64,000 nt of DNA from Pseudomonas folii. GTDB taxonomy: Bacteria > Pseudomonadota > Gammaproteobacteria > Pseudomonadales > Pseudomonadaceae. A program made the translations under genes and the position numbers. The stretch spans positions 1 to 64,000 of the forward strand of contig NZ_JACONW010000011.1 of NCBI RefSeq assembly GCF_014357575.1. The letters are read 5' to 3'. Numbering within the stretch: the stretch's first letter is position 1; every line of letters starts with the position of its first letter. The notes below the pieces were generated by a model that saw only the letters and a list, made by a program, of their open reading frames with translations, was not told the DNA's origin and ran no database searches. Positions 23,052-37,170 of this stretch are shown piece after piece.

Positions 23052-24947
23052 GTGGTGGATTTCCCTTCCCGTTTTGAAGTGATCGTCATCGGTGGCGGTC
23101 ATGCCGGTACCGAGGCCGCACTGGCGTCGGCACGTATGGGTGTAAAAACCCTTTTGCTGACCCACAACGTGGAAACACTGGGCCAGATGAGCTGCAATCC
23201 CGCTATTGGCGGCATTGGTAAAAGTCATCTAGTCAAGGAAATCGACGCCCTGGGCGGCGCGATGGCGATGGCCACCGACAAAGGTGGTATCCAGTTCCGT
23301 GTGCTGAACAGCCGCAAAGGCCCTGCAGTCCGGGCAACTCGCGCTCAGGCAGATCGTGTTCTGTACAAAGCGGCTATCCGTGAAACCATCGAAAACCAGC
23401 CGAACCTGTGGGTATTTCAACAAGCCTGTGATGACCTGATCGTCGAGCAGGACGAGGTACGGGGCGTCGTGACCCAAATGGGCCTGCGTTTCATGGCCGA
23501 TTCGGTCGTGCTGACGACCGGCACCTTCCTGGGTGGACTTATCCACATCGGAATGCAGAATTACTCGGGTGGTCGCGCCGGTGATCCGCCGTCAATCGCG
23601 CTGGCACATCGTTTACGTGAATTGCCATTACGAGTAGGTCGCCTGAAAACCGGTACGCCACCGCGCATCGATGGCCGTTCGGTGGATTTCTCGGTCATGA
23701 CAGAACAGCCCGGCGATACACCCATTCCGGTTATGTCGTTCATGGGCTCCAAGGAACAGCATCCGTCGCAGGTCAGTTGCTGGATCACTCACACCAATGC
23801 CCGAACTCACGAAATCATTGCGGCCAACCTCGATCGTTCGCCCATGTATTCCGGCGTTATCGAAGGCGTGGGTCCACGCTATTGCCCGTCGATCGAAGAC
23901 AAGATCCATCGGTTCGCCGACAAGGAAAGCCATCAGGTCTTCATCGAACCCGAAGGCCTGACGACGCATGAGCTTTATCCGAACGGCATTTCGACTTCGT
24001 TGCCGTTTGACGTGCAATTACAGATCGTCCGTTCGATTCGCGGTATGGAAAATGCCCACATCGTGCGTCCTGGCTACGCCATCGAATATGACTACTTCGA
24101 TCCACGCGATCTGAAGTACAGCCTCGAAACCAAAGTCATCGCGGGTCTGTTCTTCGCAGGACAAATCAACGGTACGACCGGGTACGAAGAAGCCGGTGCC
24201 CAAGGTTTGCTGGCCGGGACCAACGCCGCTCTTCGCGCCCAGGGCAAGGAAAGCTGGTGTCCACGTCGCGATGAAGCGTACATCGGCGTGCTTGTGGATG
24301 ACTTGATCACTCTTGGCACCCAAGAGCCGTACCGGATGTTCACGTCTCGTGCCGAATACCGCTTGATTCTGCGTGAAGACAACGCGGACTTGCGCCTGAC
24401 CGAAAAAGGCCGCGATCTAGGTCTTGTTGATGATCACCGCTGGGCTGCGTTCTGCACCAAGCGTGAAAACATCGAACTGGAAGAGCAGCGCCTGAAAAGC
24501 ACCTGGGTACGTCCGGGTACTGAGCAGGGCGATGCCATTGCCAGTCATTTCGGCACGCCGTTGACTCACGAATACAACCTGCTCAACCTGTTGACCCGAC
24601 CGGAAATCGACTACGCCAGTCTGGTTTCCCTCACCGGCCATGGCAGCCCTGATCCGCAAGTCGCTGAACAGGTTGAAATCAAGGCGAAATACGCGGGTTA
24701 CATTGACCGCCAGCAAGACGAAATTGCTCGGCTGCGTGCCAGCGAAGACACCAAGCTGCCTGAAGACATCGATTACACGACCATTTCCGGTCTGTCGAAA
24801 GAGATTCAGAGCAAGCTGGGGATAACTCGTCCAGAAACGCTGGGGCAGGCTTCACGAATCCCGGGCGTAACGCCGGCGGCGATTTCCCTGTTGATGATTC
24901 ACCTGAAAAAACGCGGCGCGGGCCGTCAGTTGGAGCAAAGCGCTTGA
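23052..24947 (+). CDS. mnmG: tRNA uridine-5-carboxymethylaminomethyl synthesis enzyme MnmG
   Basis: The 631-residue FAD protein (GidA) that partners MnmE in wobble-uridine modification. FAD-binding [10 protein letters not shown] lies near the N-terminus. The GAID signatures [22 protein letters not shown] and [29 protein letters not shown] are recognisable. Adjacent GTG codons at 23052 and 23055 follow GCACGAGG. It overlaps rsmG by 4 bp. Confidence 0.97.
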   Translation: MVDFPSRFEVIVIGGGHAGTEAALASARMGVKTLLLTHNVETLGQMSCNPAIGGIGKSHLVKEIDALGGAMAMATDKGGIQFRVLNSRKGPAVRATRAQADRVLYKAAIRETIENQPNLWVFQQACDDLIVEQDEVRGVVTQMGLRFMADSVVLTTGTFLGGLIHIGMQNYSGGRAGDPPSIALAHRLRELPLRVGRLKTGTPPRIDGRSVDFSVMTEQPGDTPIPVMSFMGSKEQHPSQVSCWITHTNARTHEIIAANLDRSPMYSGVIEGVGPRYCPSIEDKIHRFADKESHQVFIEPEGLTTHELYPNGISTSLPFDVQLQIVRSIRGMENAHIVRPGYAIEYDYFDPRDLKYSLETKVIAGLFFAGQINGTTGYEEAGAQGLLAGTNAALRAQGKESWCPRRDEAYIGVLVDDLITLGTQEPYRMFTSRAEYRLILREDNADLRLTEKGRDLGLVDDHRWAAFCTKRENIELEEQRLKSTWVRPGTEQGDAIASHFGTPLTHEYNLLNLLTRPEIDYASLVSLTGHGSPDPQVAEQVEIKAKYAGYIDRQQDEIARLRASEDTKLPEDIDYTTISGLSKEIQSKLGITRPETLGQASRIPGVTPAAISLLMIHLKKRGAGRQLEQSA

Positions 24948-25588
24948 GTTCTATGGTCACCCCGCAACATGCCGAAGAGTTATCCCGAGGCGCTCAGGAA
25001 CTGGGAGTAAAACTCAGTGAAAGCCAGCACTCACAGCTGTTGGCCTATCTGGCCCTGTTGATCAAGTGGAACAAGGCCTACAACCTGACCGCTGTACGCA
25101 ACCCGGACGAAATGGTTTCACGTCATCTGCTGGACAGTCTGAGCGTGGTGCCTTTTGTCGAGGGTGAACGCTGGCTGGATGTTGGAAGTGGTGGTGGCAT
25201 GCCGGGCATTCCGCTAGCCATCATGTTTCCGGAGATGAAAGTGACGCTGCTGGACAGTAACGGCAAAAAGACCCGGTTCCAGACTCAGGTCAAACTTGAG
25301 CTCAAGCTCGATAACGTCGAAGTTATCCACAGCCGGGCCGAGTCCTTTCAACCGGAGCTGCCGTTCACCGGGATCGTTTCCCGTGCGTTCAGTAGCCTGG
25401 AAGACTTTACTGGGTGGACCCGTCACATGGGCGACACCAACACGCGATGGCTGGCGATGAAAGGCCTGCATCCGACCGATGAACTGGTAGCATTGCCCGC
25501 AGATTTCCGCGTGGATAGCGCACAAGCCTTGACCGTACCGGGTTGCCAAGGCCAACGCCATCTGCTGATACTGCGCCGCACGGCATGA
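24944..25588 (+). CDS. rsmG: 16S rRNA (guanine-527-N7) methyltransferase
   Basis: A 214-residue SAM-dependent methyltransferase (GidB). The SAM site is [15 protein letters not shown]. It starts at TTG 24944, overlapping the mnmG stop, or at ATG 24953; conserved pseudomonad proteins begin [13 protein letters not shown], which supports the TTG. It lies between mnmG and parA. An exact DnaA-box sequence occurs at 25323. Confidence 0.95.
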   Translation: MSSMVTPQHAEELSRGAQELGVKLSESQHSQLLAYLALLIKWNKAYNLTAVRNPDEMVSRHLLDSLSVVPFVEGERWLDVGSGGGMPGIPLAIMFPEMKVTLLDSNGKKTRFQTQVKLELKLDNVEVIHSRAESFQPELPFTGIVSRAFSSLEDFTGWTRHMGDTNTRWLAMKGLHPTDELVALPADFRVDSAQALTVPGCQGQRHLLILRRTA

Positions 25589-25606
25589 CTGGGAACACAA
25601 GCAAGC

Positions 25607-26398
25607 ATGGCTAAGGTATTCGCGATTGCGAACCAAAAAGGTGGTGTGGGTAAAACCACCACCTGTATCAACCTCGCAGCATCGCTGGTCGCTACCAAGC
25701 GCCGCGTACTGCTGATCGATCTCGACCCTCAGGGCAATGCCACGATGGGCAGCGGTGTGGATAAACACGCCCTGGAAAACTCGGTTTATGACGTTCTGAT
25801 TGGTGAATGCGATCTGGCTCAGGCCATGCAATTCTCCGAACATGGCGGCTACCAGCTACTGCCCGCAAACCGCGATCTGACGGCGGCCGAAGTTAATCTG
25901 CTCGAAATGAAGATGAAGGAGAGCCGCCTGCGCAATGCACTGGCGCCGATCCGCGAGAATTACGATTACATCTTGATCGACTGCCCACCGTCTCTGTCGA
26001 TGTTGACGTTGAACGCGCTGGTCGCTTCAGACGGGGTTATTATCCCCATGCAGTGTGAATACTTTGCTCTGGAAGGTCTTAGCGACCTTGTGGATAACAT
26101 CAAGCGCATTGGCGAATTGCTCAATCCAGCCCTGAAAATCGAGGGATTGCTGCGCACCATGTACGACCCGCGTCTGAGCTTGATCAACGACGTGTCTGCA
26201 CAGCTCAAAGAGCATTTCGGCGAACAGCTCTACGACACCGTAATCCCGCGCAACATTCGTCTCGCCGAGGCACCGAGTTTCGGTATGCCTGTTCTGGCTT
26301 ACGACAAAAGTTCTCGCGGTGCATTGGCCTACCTTGCTCTGGCAGGGGAAATGGTCCGCCGTCAACGGCGCGGTTCGCGCACAGCTCAGCCAACTTAA
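25607..26398 (+). CDS. parA: Chromosome partitioning ATPase ParA
   Basis: A 263-residue Soj/ParA ATPase with the deviant Walker A KGGVGKTTTCINLAAS near residue 12 and Walker B ILIDCPPS. It pulls ParB-parS complexes apart to segregate origins. Two exact DnaA-box sequences lie within the gene (25756 and 26089). It lies 9 bp before parB. Confidence 0.97.
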   Translation: MAKVFAIANQKGGVGKTTTCINLAASLVATKRRVLLIDLDPQGNATMGSGVDKHALENSVYDVLIGECDLAQAMQFSEHGGYQLLPANRDLTAAEVNLLEMKMKESRLRNALAPIRENYDYILIDCPPSLSMLTLNALVASDGVIIPMQCEYFALEGLSDLVDNIKRIGELLNPALKIEGLLRTMYDPRLSLINDVSAQLKEHFGEQLYDTVIPRNIRLAEAPSFGMPVLAYDKSSRGALAYLALAGEMVRRQRRGSRTAQPT

Positions 26399-26407
26399 GG
26401 AAATCCC

Positions 26408-27280
26408 ATGGCCGTCAAGAAAAGAGGTCTCGGACGTGGGCTGGACGCACTTCTGAGCAGTCCAACCGTCAGCTCCCTCGAAGAACAAGCCGTCAAGGCC
26501 GACCAGCGTGAGCTGCAGCACATCCCGCTGGAGCTGATTCAGCGCGGCAAGTACCAGCCACGTCGTGACATGGATCCGCAGGCGCTCGAAGAGCTCGCCC
26601 AGTCGATCAAGGCCCAGGGCGTGATGCAGCCGATTGTGGTGCGTCCGATCGGTGATAACCGTTTTGAAATCATCGCCGGTGAGCGTCGCTGGCGTGCGAG
26701 CCAGCAAGCCGCGATGGAAACCATCCCGGCGATGGTGCGCGATGTGCCGGATGAAACCGCTATCGCCATGGCGCTGATCGAGAACATTCAGCGCGAAGAC
26801 CTCAATCCCATCGAAGAAGCAGTCGCGCTGCAGCGTCTGCAGCATGAATTTCAGCTCACCCAGCAGCAAGTGGCCGATGCGGTCGGCAAGTCGCGGGTCA
26901 GCGTTGCCAACCTGCTGCGTCTGATTGCGCTGCCGGATGTGATCAAAACCATGCTTTCCCACGGCGACCTGGAAATGGGTCACGCTCGCGCGTTGCTCGG
27001 TCTGCCCGAAGAACAGCAGGTGGAAGGGGCGCGACATGTTGTCGCACGTGGCCTGACGGTTCGCCAGACAGAAGCGCTCGTACGCCAGTGGTTGAGTGGA
27101 AAACCTGCGGCTGTCGAGCCGGCCAAGACCGATCCGGATATCAGTCGCCTCGAACAGCGTCTGGCCGAGCGGCTGGGCTCTGCGGTGCAAATCCGGCACG
27201 GGCAGAAGGGTAAAGGGCAATTGGTGATCCGGTATAACTCGCTGGATGAGCTCCAGGGCGTGCTCGCCCACATCCGCTGA
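26408..27280 (+). CDS. parB: Chromosome partitioning protein ParB
   Basis: A 290-residue ParB/Spo0J protein. The N-terminus (MAVKKRGLGRGLDALLSS) is the ParA-interacting region. The CTPase motif GERRWRASQ and ENIQREDLNPIEEA lie in the middle, then the helix-turn-helix (QQVADAVGKSRVSVANLLRL). It would bind the three parS-type sites at 7.6-10.8 kb. Confidence 0.97.
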   Translation: MAVKKRGLGRGLDALLSSPTVSSLEEQAVKADQRELQHIPLELIQRGKYQPRRDMDPQALEELAQSIKAQGVMQPIVVRPIGDNRFEIIAGERRWRASQQAAMETIPAMVRDVPDETAIAMALIENIQREDLNPIEEAVALQRLQHEFQLTQQQVADAVGKSRVSVANLLRLIALPDVIKTMLSHGDLEMGHARALLGLPEEQQVEGARHVVARGLTVRQTEALVRQWLSGKPAAVEPAKTDPDISRLEQRLAERLGSAVQIRHGQKGKGQLVIRYNSLDELQGVLAHIR

Positions 27281-27324
27281 AACAATTGCACTGTAGCGTG
27301 TAGTCGGAAATCACTACCTGAAGG

Positions 27325-27353
27325 TTGAATAGGGGCTGAACCGCCCCTATACT
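27325..27353 (+). promoter_or_regulatory. atp operon promoter with palindromic spacer
   Basis: TTGAAT (27325-27330) and TATACT (27348-27353) are separated by 17 bp. A perfect 8-bp inverted repeat, ATAGGGGC / GCCCCTAT (27329-27336 and 27343-27350), fills the spacer and enters both hexamers. It is either an operator overlapping the promoter or the parB terminator reused, though no T-run follows. Confidence 0.65.
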
Positions 27354-27426
27354 CTGCGCGCATTTTGTCGGCACAAATTATGCCAAGTTATTGATTTTGG
27401 CGGCCGACGCACGAGGAGCAGGAGTG

Positions 27427-28720
<1,294 letters not shown>

Positions 28721-28745
28721 GACTCGCCTGGCGCGTCTGGATGTA

Positions 28746-28765
28746 CCTCTCGCTTCGGCGAGAGG
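28746..28765 (+). other. UUCG tetraloop hairpin between atpB and atpE
   Basis: CCTCTCGC-TTCG-GCGAGAGG forms a perfect 8-bp stem with a stable UUCG tetraloop in the 147-bp gap before atpE. There is no T-run, so it is likely an mRNA stability or processing element. Confidence 0.75.
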
Positions 28766-28852
28766 AGGCCGCAAGCGGGGAACCGCAAAGGCTGATGTAA
28801 AACGATTTGTTTTACCGCTTTAATCTAAGAAAACCTAACCAATACGACGTAA

Positions 28853-29125
<273 letters not shown>

Positions 29126-29182
29126 TCTCTCGATATTTCGAGGTGATTGGTGTGATGGACAACGAACGAGCGAGGTGTTGGC

Positions 29183-29653
29183 GTGAACATTAATGCAACC
29201 CTGATTGGCCAGTCCGTTGCGTTCTTCATTTTTGTGCTGTTCTGCATGAAGTACGTTTGGCCTCCGGTCATTGCGGCTTTGCACGAACGTCAGAAGAAGA
29301 TCGCGGATGGACTGGACGCTGCCAGCCGAGCAGCTCGCGACCTGGAGTTGGCCCAAGAGAAAGTGGGTCATCAACTGCGCGAAGCTAAAACTCAGGCAGC
29401 CGAGATCATTGAGCAAGCCAAGAAACGCGGTACTCAGATTGTCGACGAAGCCCGTGAACAGGCCCGTGTCGAAGCTGACCGTGTGAAGGCTCAGGCTCAG
29501 GCCGAGATCGAACAGGAACTGAACGGTGTCAAAGACGCGCTGCGTGCCCAATTGGGTAGCCTGGCAGTCGGCGGCGCTGAGAAAATCCTGGGTGCCACAA
29601 TCGATCAAAACGCGCACGCGGAGCTGGTTAACAAACTGGCTGCTGAAATTTAA
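29183..29653 (+). CDS. atpF: ATP synthase F0 subunit b
   Basis: The 156-residue peripheral stalk subunit. It has an N-terminal membrane helix (about 5-28), then a long charged helix rich in Ala, Lys, Glu and Arg. Lies 12 bp before atpH. The start is GTG (reads as [10 protein letters not shown]). Confidence 0.96.
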   Translation: MNINATLIGQSVAFFIFVLFCMKYVWPPVIAALHERQKKIADGLDAASRAARDLELAQEKVGHQLREAKTQAAEIIEQAKKRGTQIVDEAREQARVEADRVKAQAQAEIEQELNGVKDALRAQLGSLAVGGAEKILGATIDQNAHAELVNKLAAEI

Positions 29654-29665
29654 GCGAGGGCGATC

Positions 29666-30202
29666 ATGGCAGAACTGACCACGTTGGCCCGACCTTACGC
29701 TAAGGCAGCCTTCGAGCACGCCCAGGCCCACCAGCAACTGGCCAATTGGTCAGCCATGCTCGGCCTGGCTGCAGCGGTGTCGCAAGATGACACCATGCAG
29801 CGCGTACTCAAGGCCCCGCGACTGACGAGCGCAGACAAGGCCACCACTTTTATTGAAGTGTGTGGCGACAAGTTCGATGCCAAGGCACAGAATTTCATCC
29901 ATGTCGTTGCCGAAAACGACCGTCTCCCGCTTCTGCCGGAGATCGCCGAACTGTTCGACCTGTACAAGGCCGAGCAGGAAAAATCGGTCGATGTGGATGT
30001 CACCAGTGCTTTTGCATTGAACCAAGAACAGCAAGACAAACTCGCCAAGGTTCTCAGTGCACGGCTCGGCCGGGAAGTGCGCCTGCATGCTTCGGAGGAT
30101 GCCACCCTTATTGGTGGTGTCGTAATCCGAGCCGGCGACCTGGTTATCGATGGCTCAGTTCGCGGCAAACTCGCGCAACTAGCCGAAGCATTGAAATCTT
30201 GA
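29666..30202 (+). CDS. atpH: ATP synthase F1 subunit delta
   Basis: The 178-residue stalk subunit that joins b to the alpha3-beta3 head. The N-terminal helical domain starts [13 protein letters not shown]. The C-terminal region has [20 protein letters not shown], the OSCP/delta signature. Confidence 0.96.
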   Translation: MAELTTLARPYAKAAFEHAQAHQQLANWSAMLGLAAAVSQDDTMQRVLKAPRLTSADKATTFIEVCGDKFDAKAQNFIHVVAENDRLPLLPEIAELFDLYKAEQEKSVDVDVTSAFALNQEQQDKLAKVLSARLGREVRLHASEDATLIGGVVIRAGDLVIDGSVRGKLAQLAEALKS

Positions 30203-30223
30203 GTTTGAAGGGGCAGCAGAGCA

Positions 30224-31768
30224 ATGCAGCAACTCAATCCTTCCGAAATAAGTGAAATCATCAAGGGTCGCATCGACAAGCTCGATGTAACCTCCCAAGC
30301 CCGTAACGAAGGCACTGTCGTCAGCGTATCTGACGGCATCGTGCGGATTCACGGTCTGGCCGACGTAATGTACGGCGAGATGATCGAGTTTCCGGGCGGC
30401 GTCTACGGTATGGCGCTGAACCTTGAGCAAGACTCTGTAGGTGCTGTGGTACTGGGCGCCTACACGACTCTGGCTGAAGGCATGAGCGCCAAGTGCACTG
30501 GCCGCATCCTCGAAGTTCCGGTTGGTAAGGAACTGCTGGGTCGCGTAGTCGACGCACTGGGTAACCCAGTTGACGGCAAAGGTCCGCTGAACAACACCGA
30601 GACCGATGCGGTCGAGAAAGTTGCTCCAGGCGTGATCTGGCGTAAGTCGGTAGACCAGCCTGTACAGACTGGCTACAAGGCTGTCGATGCCATGATTCCA
30701 GTCGGCCGTGGCCAGCGTGAGCTGATCATCGGTGACCGTCAGATCGGTAAAACCGCTCTGGCCATCGACGCGATCATCAACCAGAAAGACAGCGGCATCT
30801 TCTGCGTATACGTAGCAATCGGTCAGAAACAATCGACCATCGCCAACGTTGTTCGCAAGCTCGAAGAAAACGGCGCACTGGCTAACACCATCGTCGTGGC
30901 TGCAAGTGCTTCTGAATCCGCTGCGTTGCAATTCCTTGCACCGTACTCGGGTTGCACCATGGGTGAATTCTTCCGCGACCGCGGTGAAGACGCGCTGATC
31001 GTTTATGACGATCTGTCCAAGCAAGCAGTGGCTTACCGCCAGATTTCCCTGCTGCTGCGCCGTCCACCAGGTCGTGAAGCTTACCCAGGCGACGTGTTCT
31101 ATCTCCACTCCCGTCTGCTGGAGCGCGCATCGCGTGTTTCCGAAGAGTACGTAGAGAAGTTCACCAACGGCGCAGTGACCGGCAAAACCGGTTCCCTGAC
31201 CGCACTGCCGATCATCGAAACTCAGGCTGGCGACGTTTCCGCGTTCGTTCCGACCAACGTGATTTCCATCACCGACGGTCAGATCTTCCTGGAATCGGCC
31301 ATGTTCAACTCTGGCATCCGTCCAGCAGTGAACGCCGGTGTTTCGGTATCCCGTGTGGGTGGTGCCGCTCAGACCAAGATCATCAAGAAGCTCTCCGGTG
31401 GTATCCGTACCGCTCTGGCTCAGTACCGTGAACTGGCCGCATTCGCCCAGTTTGCTTCTGACCTGGACGAAGCGACCCGTAAGCAACTTGAGCATGGTCA
31501 GCGCGTTACCGAGCTGATGAAGCAGAAGCAATACGCACCAATGTCGATCGCTGACATGGCGCTGTCGCTGTATGCCGCTGAGCGTGGGTTCCTGACCGAC
31601 ATCGAAATCGCCAAGATTGGCAGCTTTGAACAAGCGCTGATTGCTTACTTCAACCGCGATCACGCCGATTTGATGGCGAAGATCAACGTGAAGGGTGACT
31701 TCAATGACGAAATCGACGCTGGCATGAAAGCCGGTATCGAGAAGTTCAAGGCCACCCAAACCTGGTAA
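30224..31768 (+). CDS. atpA: ATP synthase F1 subunit alpha
   Basis: The 514-residue non-catalytic nucleotide-binding subunit. The P-loop [13 protein letters not shown] is near residue 170. The [22 protein letters not shown] region and the C-terminal helical domain are complete. Confidence 0.98.
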   Translation: MQQLNPSEISEIIKGRIDKLDVTSQARNEGTVVSVSDGIVRIHGLADVMYGEMIEFPGGVYGMALNLEQDSVGAVVLGAYTTLAEGMSAKCTGRILEVPVGKELLGRVVDALGNPVDGKGPLNNTETDAVEKVAPGVIWRKSVDQPVQTGYKAVDAMIPVGRGQRELIIGDRQIGKTALAIDAIINQKDSGIFCVYVAIGQKQSTIANVVRKLEENGALANTIVVAASASESAALQFLAPYSGCTMGEFFRDRGEDALIVYDDLSKQAVAYRQISLLLRRPPGREAYPGDVFYLHSRLLERASRVSEEYVEKFTNGAVTGKTGSLTALPIIETQAGDVSAFVPTNVISITDGQIFLESAMFNSGIRPAVNAGVSVSRVGGAAQTKIIKKLSGGIRTALAQYRELAAFAQFASDLDEATRKQLEHGQRVTELMKQKQYAPMSIADMALSLYAAERGFLTDIEIAKIGSFEQALIAYFNRDHADLMAKINVKGDFNDEIDAGMKAGIEKFKATQTW

Positions 31769-31773
31769 GCCGC

Positions 31774-31797
31774 AGCGGGGGCCGAAAGGCTCCCGCT
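31774..31797 (+). other. GAAA tetraloop hairpin between atpA and atpG
   Basis: AGCGGGGGCC-GAAA-GGCTCCCGCT forms a 10-bp stem with one G-U pair and a GNRA loop, immediately after the atpA stop. There is no T-run, so it is probably an intercistronic mRNA element rather than a terminator. Confidence 0.75.
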
Positions 31798-31818
31798 TGC
31801 TAACCTGATAGGTGTTAC

Positions 31819-32679
31819 ATGGCAGGCGCAAAAGAGATTCGCAGCAAGATTGCGAGCATCAAAAGCACGCAAAAGATCACCAGCGCCATGGAAAAAGTGG
31901 CGGTCAGCAAAATGCGCAAGGCTCAAATGCGCATGGCTGCTAGCCGTCCTTACGCGGAGCGCATCCGCCAGGTGATTGGTCATCTGGCCAACGCTAACCC
32001 GGAATACCGCCATCCGTTCATGGTCGAGCGCGCTGTAAAGCGTGTCGGTTATGTCGTGGTGAGCAGTGACCGTGGTCTGTGCGGTGGCTTGAATACCAAC
32101 CTGTTCAAGGCTCTGGTCAAGGACATGGCGGTAAACCGTGAAAACGGCGTAGAGATCGATCTGTGCGTGGTTGGCAGCAAAGGTGCGGCATTCTTCCGCA
32201 ACTTCGGCGGTAACGTCGTCGCTGCGATCAGCCACTTGGGCGAAGAGCCGTCGATCAATGATTTGATCGGCAGCGTCAAGGTGATGCTGGATGCCTACCT
32301 GGATGGCCGTATTGATCGCCTGTCCGTGGTATCCAACAAGTTCATCAACACCATGACCCAGCAGCCAACGGTGGAGCAATTGATTCCGCTGGTGGCGACC
32401 CCGGATCAGAAACTCAAGCACCACTGGGACTATCTCTACGAACCCGATGCCAAAGAGCTGCTTGACGGCTTGATGGTTCGCTACGTTGAGTCGCAGGTGT
32501 ACCAGGCGGTGGTCGAGAACAACGCAGCTGAACAAGCAGCGCGGATGATCGCGATGAAGAACGCCACAGACAACGCCGGTGATTTGATCAGTGATTTGCA
32601 GCTGATCTACAACAAGGCGCGTCAGGCAGCGATCACCCAAGAGATCTCGGAAATCGTCGGCGGCGCTGCCGCGGTTTAA
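31819..32679 (+). CDS. atpG: ATP synthase F1 subunit gamma
   Basis: The 286-residue central rotor shaft. The N-terminal helix starts [37 protein letters not shown] lies near residue 80. The C-terminal helix ends with the [19 protein letters not shown] pattern. Confidence 0.97.
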   Translation: MAGAKEIRSKIASIKSTQKITSAMEKVAVSKMRKAQMRMAASRPYAERIRQVIGHLANANPEYRHPFMVERAVKRVGYVVVSSDRGLCGGLNTNLFKALVKDMAVNRENGVEIDLCVVGSKGAAFFRNFGGNVVAAISHLGEEPSINDLIGSVKVMLDAYLDGRIDRLSVVSNKFINTMTQQPTVEQLIPLVATPDQKLKHHWDYLYEPDAKELLDGLMVRYVESQVYQAVVENNAAEQAARMIAMKNATDNAGDLISDLQLIYNKARQAAITQEISEIVGGAAAV

Positions 32680-32694
32680 CGGTTCAAATATTAG

Positions 32695-34086
<1,392 letters not shown>

Positions 34087-34090
34087 TCCC

Positions 34091-34110
34091 AGCGCCCGGA
34101 AACGGGCGCT
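34091..34110 (+). other. GAAA tetraloop hairpin between atpD and atpC
   Basis: AGCGCCCG-GAAA-CGGGCGCT is a perfect 8-bp stem with a GNRA tetraloop, 5 bp after the atpD stop. There is no T-run after it. Confidence 0.78.
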
Positions 34111-34130
34111 AATCAGGTCGAGGCAAGCAA

Positions 34131-34556
34131 ATGGCTATAACAGTCCATTGCGATATCGTCAGCGCGGAAGGAGAAATTTTCTCCGGTCTGGTCGAGATGG
34201 TGATTGCGCACGGCAACCTGGGTGATATTGGTATCGCTCCAGGCCACGCGCCGCTGATCACTGATCTGAAACCAGGTCCGATCCGCTTGATCAAGCAGGG
34301 CGGAGCAGCCGAGGTGTTTTACATCTCCGGTGGTTTCCTCGAGGTTCAACCGAACATGGTCAAGGTGCTTGCCGACACTGTGCAACGTGCTGATGACCTG
34401 GACGAAGCCTCTGCTCAGGCAGCCGTAAAGGCAGCCGAGAAAGCCCTGAACGAAAAAGGCGCAGATTTCGATTATGGATCTGCAACTGCTCGTCTGGCCG
34501 AGGCCGCAGCCCAGCTGCGTACCGTTCAGCAAATTCGCAAGAAGTTCGGCGGCTAA
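34131..34556 (+). CDS. atpC: ATP synthase F1 subunit epsilon
   Basis: The 141-residue rotor subunit. It has an N-terminal beta sandwich ([30 protein letters not shown]) and a C-terminal helical hairpin that can inhibit ATPase activity. It is the last gene of the operon. Confidence 0.97.
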   Translation: MAITVHCDIVSAEGEIFSGLVEMVIAHGNLGDIGIAPGHAPLITDLKPGPIRLIKQGGAAEVFYISGGFLEVQPNMVKVLADTVQRADDLDEASAQAAVKAAEKALNEKGADFDYGSATARLAEAAAQLRTVQQIRKKFGG

Positions 34557-34581
34557 GCCCGTCGTCTTCTGCGCGATTGAG

Positions 34582-34617
34582 AAAAAGGGTAGCCTCGGCT
34601 ACCCTTTTTCTTTTTTC
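34582..34617 (+). terminator. Rho-independent terminator of the atp operon
   Basis: A 13-bp stem AAAAAGGGTAGCC / GGCTACCCTTTTT with a TC loop is followed by further T residues. It is strong and can work on both strands. Confidence 0.9.
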
Positions 34618-34672
34618 AGGATCAGCCGACGCTTGTGGATAAGTGACGCGGCGCGCCTCAGTTGGAAATCCC

Positions 34673-36040
34673 ATGTCTCTTGATATCGTTATTCTCGCGG
34701 CAGGCCAAGGCACTCGCATGCGCTCGGCACTCCCGAAAGTTCTGCACCCTGTTGCCGGTGACTCTATGCTCGGCCATGTTATCCACAGCGCTCGGCAATT
34801 ATCGCCGCAGCGGATCCACGTGGTGATTGGTCATGGTGCGGATATCGTCCGTGAGCGTTTGGCCGCCGACGATTTGAATTTCGTCATGCAGGACAAGCAA
34901 CTGGGGACCGGACACGCTGTGGCCCAGGCATTGCCGGAACTGACGGCCGAGACCGTGCTGATCCTCTATGGCGATGTACCGCTCATTGAAGTTGAAACCC
35001 TTAAGCGTTTGCTGAAACAGGTCAATGCCGAGCAACTGGGTCTGTTGACCGTCAATCTCGATGATCCAACCGGTTACGGCCGTATCGTGCGTGACGAGCA
35101 GAACCTTGTGCGAGCCATTGTCGAGCACAAGGACGCGACAGAAGCCCAGAAGGCTATCACCGAAGGCAACACTGGCATTCTCGCCGTCCCGGGCAAGCGT
35201 CTGGCGGACTGGCTGGGACGGCTATCAAACAACAACGCTCAAGGCGAGTATTACCTGACTGACGTGATTGCCATGGCCGTCAACGATGGTCTGGTGGTCG
35301 CCACTGAGCAGCCCCACGACGCCATGGAAGTTCAAGGCGCCAACGACCGCAAACAACTCGCCGAGCTGGAGCGTCACTATCAGTTGCGCGAAGCTCGCCG
35401 CTTGATGGCGCTGGGCGTAACGTTGCGCGATCCAGCTCGTTTCGATGTACGAGGTGACGTGACAGTGGGGCGCGATGTGCTCATCGACATCAACGTCATC
35501 CTTGAAGGCCGGGTCATCATTGAAGACGACGTGGTCATCGGCCCGAACTGCGTGATCAAAGACAGCACCTTGCGCAAAGGTGTGGTGGTTAAGGCAAACA
35601 GTCATCTCGACGGCGCGATCATGGGCGAGGGAAGTGACGCAGGTCCATTCGCTCGCTTGCGTCCGGGCAGCGTGCTGGGTGCCAAAGCGCATGTGGGTAA
35701 CTTCGTCGAGTTGAAGAATGCGCGTCTTGGCGAAGGTGCCAAAGCCGGGCATCTGACCTATCTGGGCGATGCTGAAATAGGTGCGCGCACTAACATCGGT
35801 GCCGGCACGATCACCTGCAACTATGACGGCGCGAACAAGCACAAGACCGTGTTGGGTGAGGACGTCTTCATCGGCTCCAATAACTCGTTGGTTGCCCCTG
35901 TGGATATCTTGTCAGGGGCTACCACCGCTGCAGGCTCGACCATCACTCAAACTGTACCGGCGGAGCAGCTAGGCGTCGCCCGAGCGCGCCAACGCAATAT
36001 CGAAGGCTGGAAGCGCCCGGTTAAAATCAAAAAAGACTGA
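34673..36040 (+). CDS. glmU: Bifunctional N-acetylglucosamine-1-phosphate uridyltransferase / glucosamine-1-phosphate acetyltransferase
   Basis: A 455-residue enzyme that makes UDP-GlcNAc for peptidoglycan and LPS. The N-terminal pyrophosphorylase has [20 protein letters not shown] near residue 8. The C-terminal half is a left-handed beta helix of hexapeptide repeats that performs acetyl transfer. I start at the ATG at 34673. DnaA-box sequences lie just upstream (34634), inside (34779) and just downstream (36043). Confidence 0.96.
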   Translation: MSLDIVILAAGQGTRMRSALPKVLHPVAGDSMLGHVIHSARQLSPQRIHVVIGHGADIVRERLAADDLNFVMQDKQLGTGHAVAQALPELTAETVLILYGDVPLIEVETLKRLLKQVNAEQLGLLTVNLDDPTGYGRIVRDEQNLVRAIVEHKDATEAQKAITEGNTGILAVPGKRLADWLGRLSNNNAQGEYYLTDVIAMAVNDGLVVATEQPHDAMEVQGANDRKQLAELERHYQLREARRLMALGVTLRDPARFDVRGDVTVGRDVLIDINVILEGRVIIEDDVVIGPNCVIKDSTLRKGVVVKANSHLDGAIMGEGSDAGPFARLRPGSVLGAKAHVGNFVELKNARLGEGAKAGHLTYLGDAEIGARTNIGAGTITCNYDGANKHKTVLGEDVFIGSNNSLVAPVDILSGATTAAGSTITQTVPAEQLGVARARQRNIEGWKRPVKIKKD

Positions 36041-36127
36041 AGTTATCCACAGGGTAGCTTTTCGTTCTCTGTCGGTGGGGCCACAGTGTATTTGAAATCG
36101 CACGGTCCTTGATGGATTGAGGGTTTC

Positions 36128-36218
36128 TGTTGGAGCGAGGCTTGCCCGCGAATCAATCGACTCGGTGGATCAGGCACATCGCGTTATCGTTCTTTCGCGG
36201 GCAAGCCTCGCTCCAACA
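36128..36218. repeat. REP doublet (REPIN-like inverted repeat pair)
   Basis: Two 25-bp inverted copies face each other: TGTTGGAGCGAGGCTTGCCC then GCGAA at 36128-36152, and the exact reverse complement at 36194-36218, with 41 bp between. This is the form of Pseudomonas REP elements mobilised by RAYT transposases. It lies in the glmU-glmR gap. No RAYT gene is in this window. Confidence 0.85.
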
Positions 36219-36392
36219 GATTCCGCGTTCGTTGTGCGACAGCGCGGTGTCAGCGAAAAAGGGCGACCGCCTACAGAATCTGCATTCCAAATCCATGATC
36301 GGCCCTCAGAGTCATCACATCAGGCTTGACGCCTTACTTCGAATAGGTTTTGATTGCCTTCGTTATCTTACGAATCGAAACTTAAGCAGATC

Positions 36393-37160
36393 ATGTCGAA
36401 ACGCAATACACCTCAAAGACGTCACAACATCCTTGCGTTGCTCAGCGAGCAGGGCGAGGTGAGTGTGGACGAATTGGCGAAGCGCTTCGAAACTTCCGAA
36501 GTTACGGTTCGCAAGGATCTGGCTGCACTCGAAAGCAATGGTCTGCTGTTACGTCGCTATGGCGGTGCGGTCACGTTGCCTCAAGAGCTGATCAGCGAAA
36601 GCTCACAGCCTGTTTCCAAGTACAAGCAAGCCATCGCCAGAGCTGCGGTGAAGCGAATTCGCGAGCACGCGCGCATCATCGTCGACAGCGGCAGCACTAC
36701 TGCAGCGCTGATTCCCGAACTGGGCCAGCAACCTGGCCTGGTGGTGATGACCAACTCCCTGCACGTTGCCAGTGCACTGAGCGAACTTGAGCATGAGCCT
36801 GTTCTGTTGATGACCGGTGGTACCTGGGACCCGCATTCGGAGTCCTTCCAGGGCCAGGTCGCGGAGCAGGTGCTGCGCTCATATGATTTTGATCAGTTGT
36901 TTATCGGTGCCGACGGCATCGATCTGGCTCGCGGCACCACCACCTTCAACGAATTACTGGGCCTGAGCCGCGTCATGGCTGAAGTCGCCCGCGAGGTAGT
37001 GGTGATGGTCGAGGCGGACAAAGTGGGTCGCAAGATTCCTAATCTGGAGCTGCCCTGGAGCAGTATCCACACCCTTATTACTGATGATCGCCTGCCACCC
37101 GAGGCACGCGAACAGATACAAGCCCGCGGCATAACCTTGATTTGCGCCGCTGCCAGCTAG
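36393..37160 (+). CDS. glmR: DeoR-family transcriptional regulator GlmR
   Basis: A 255-residue DeoR/GlpR-type regulator. The N-terminal helix-turn-helix ([20 protein letters not shown]) lies near residues 20-45, and the sugar-phosphate-binding domain has [14 protein letters not shown] start at the ATG at 36393 ([11 protein letters not shown]). It lies 10 bp before glmS. The P. aeruginosa gene between glmU and glmS is known as glmR and affects cell-wall precursor supply and antibiotic susceptibility. Confidence 0.88.
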   Translation: MSKRNTPQRRHNILALLSEQGEVSVDELAKRFETSEVTVRKDLAALESNGLLLRRYGGAVTLPQELISESSQPVSKYKQAIARAAVKRIREHARIIVDSGSTTAALIPELGQQPGLVVMTNSLHVASALSELEHEPVLLMTGGTWDPHSESFQGQVAEQVLRSYDFDQLFIGADGIDLARGTTTFNELLGLSRVMAEVAREVVVMVEADKVGRKIPNLELPWSSIHTLITDDRLPPEAREQIQARGITLICAAAS

Positions 37161-37170
37161 GAGAAAACTT

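Noticed and set aside
30179-31831. 550-codon open frame antisense to atpA
   Set aside because: A shadow frame created by GC-skewed codon use in a highly conserved gene.
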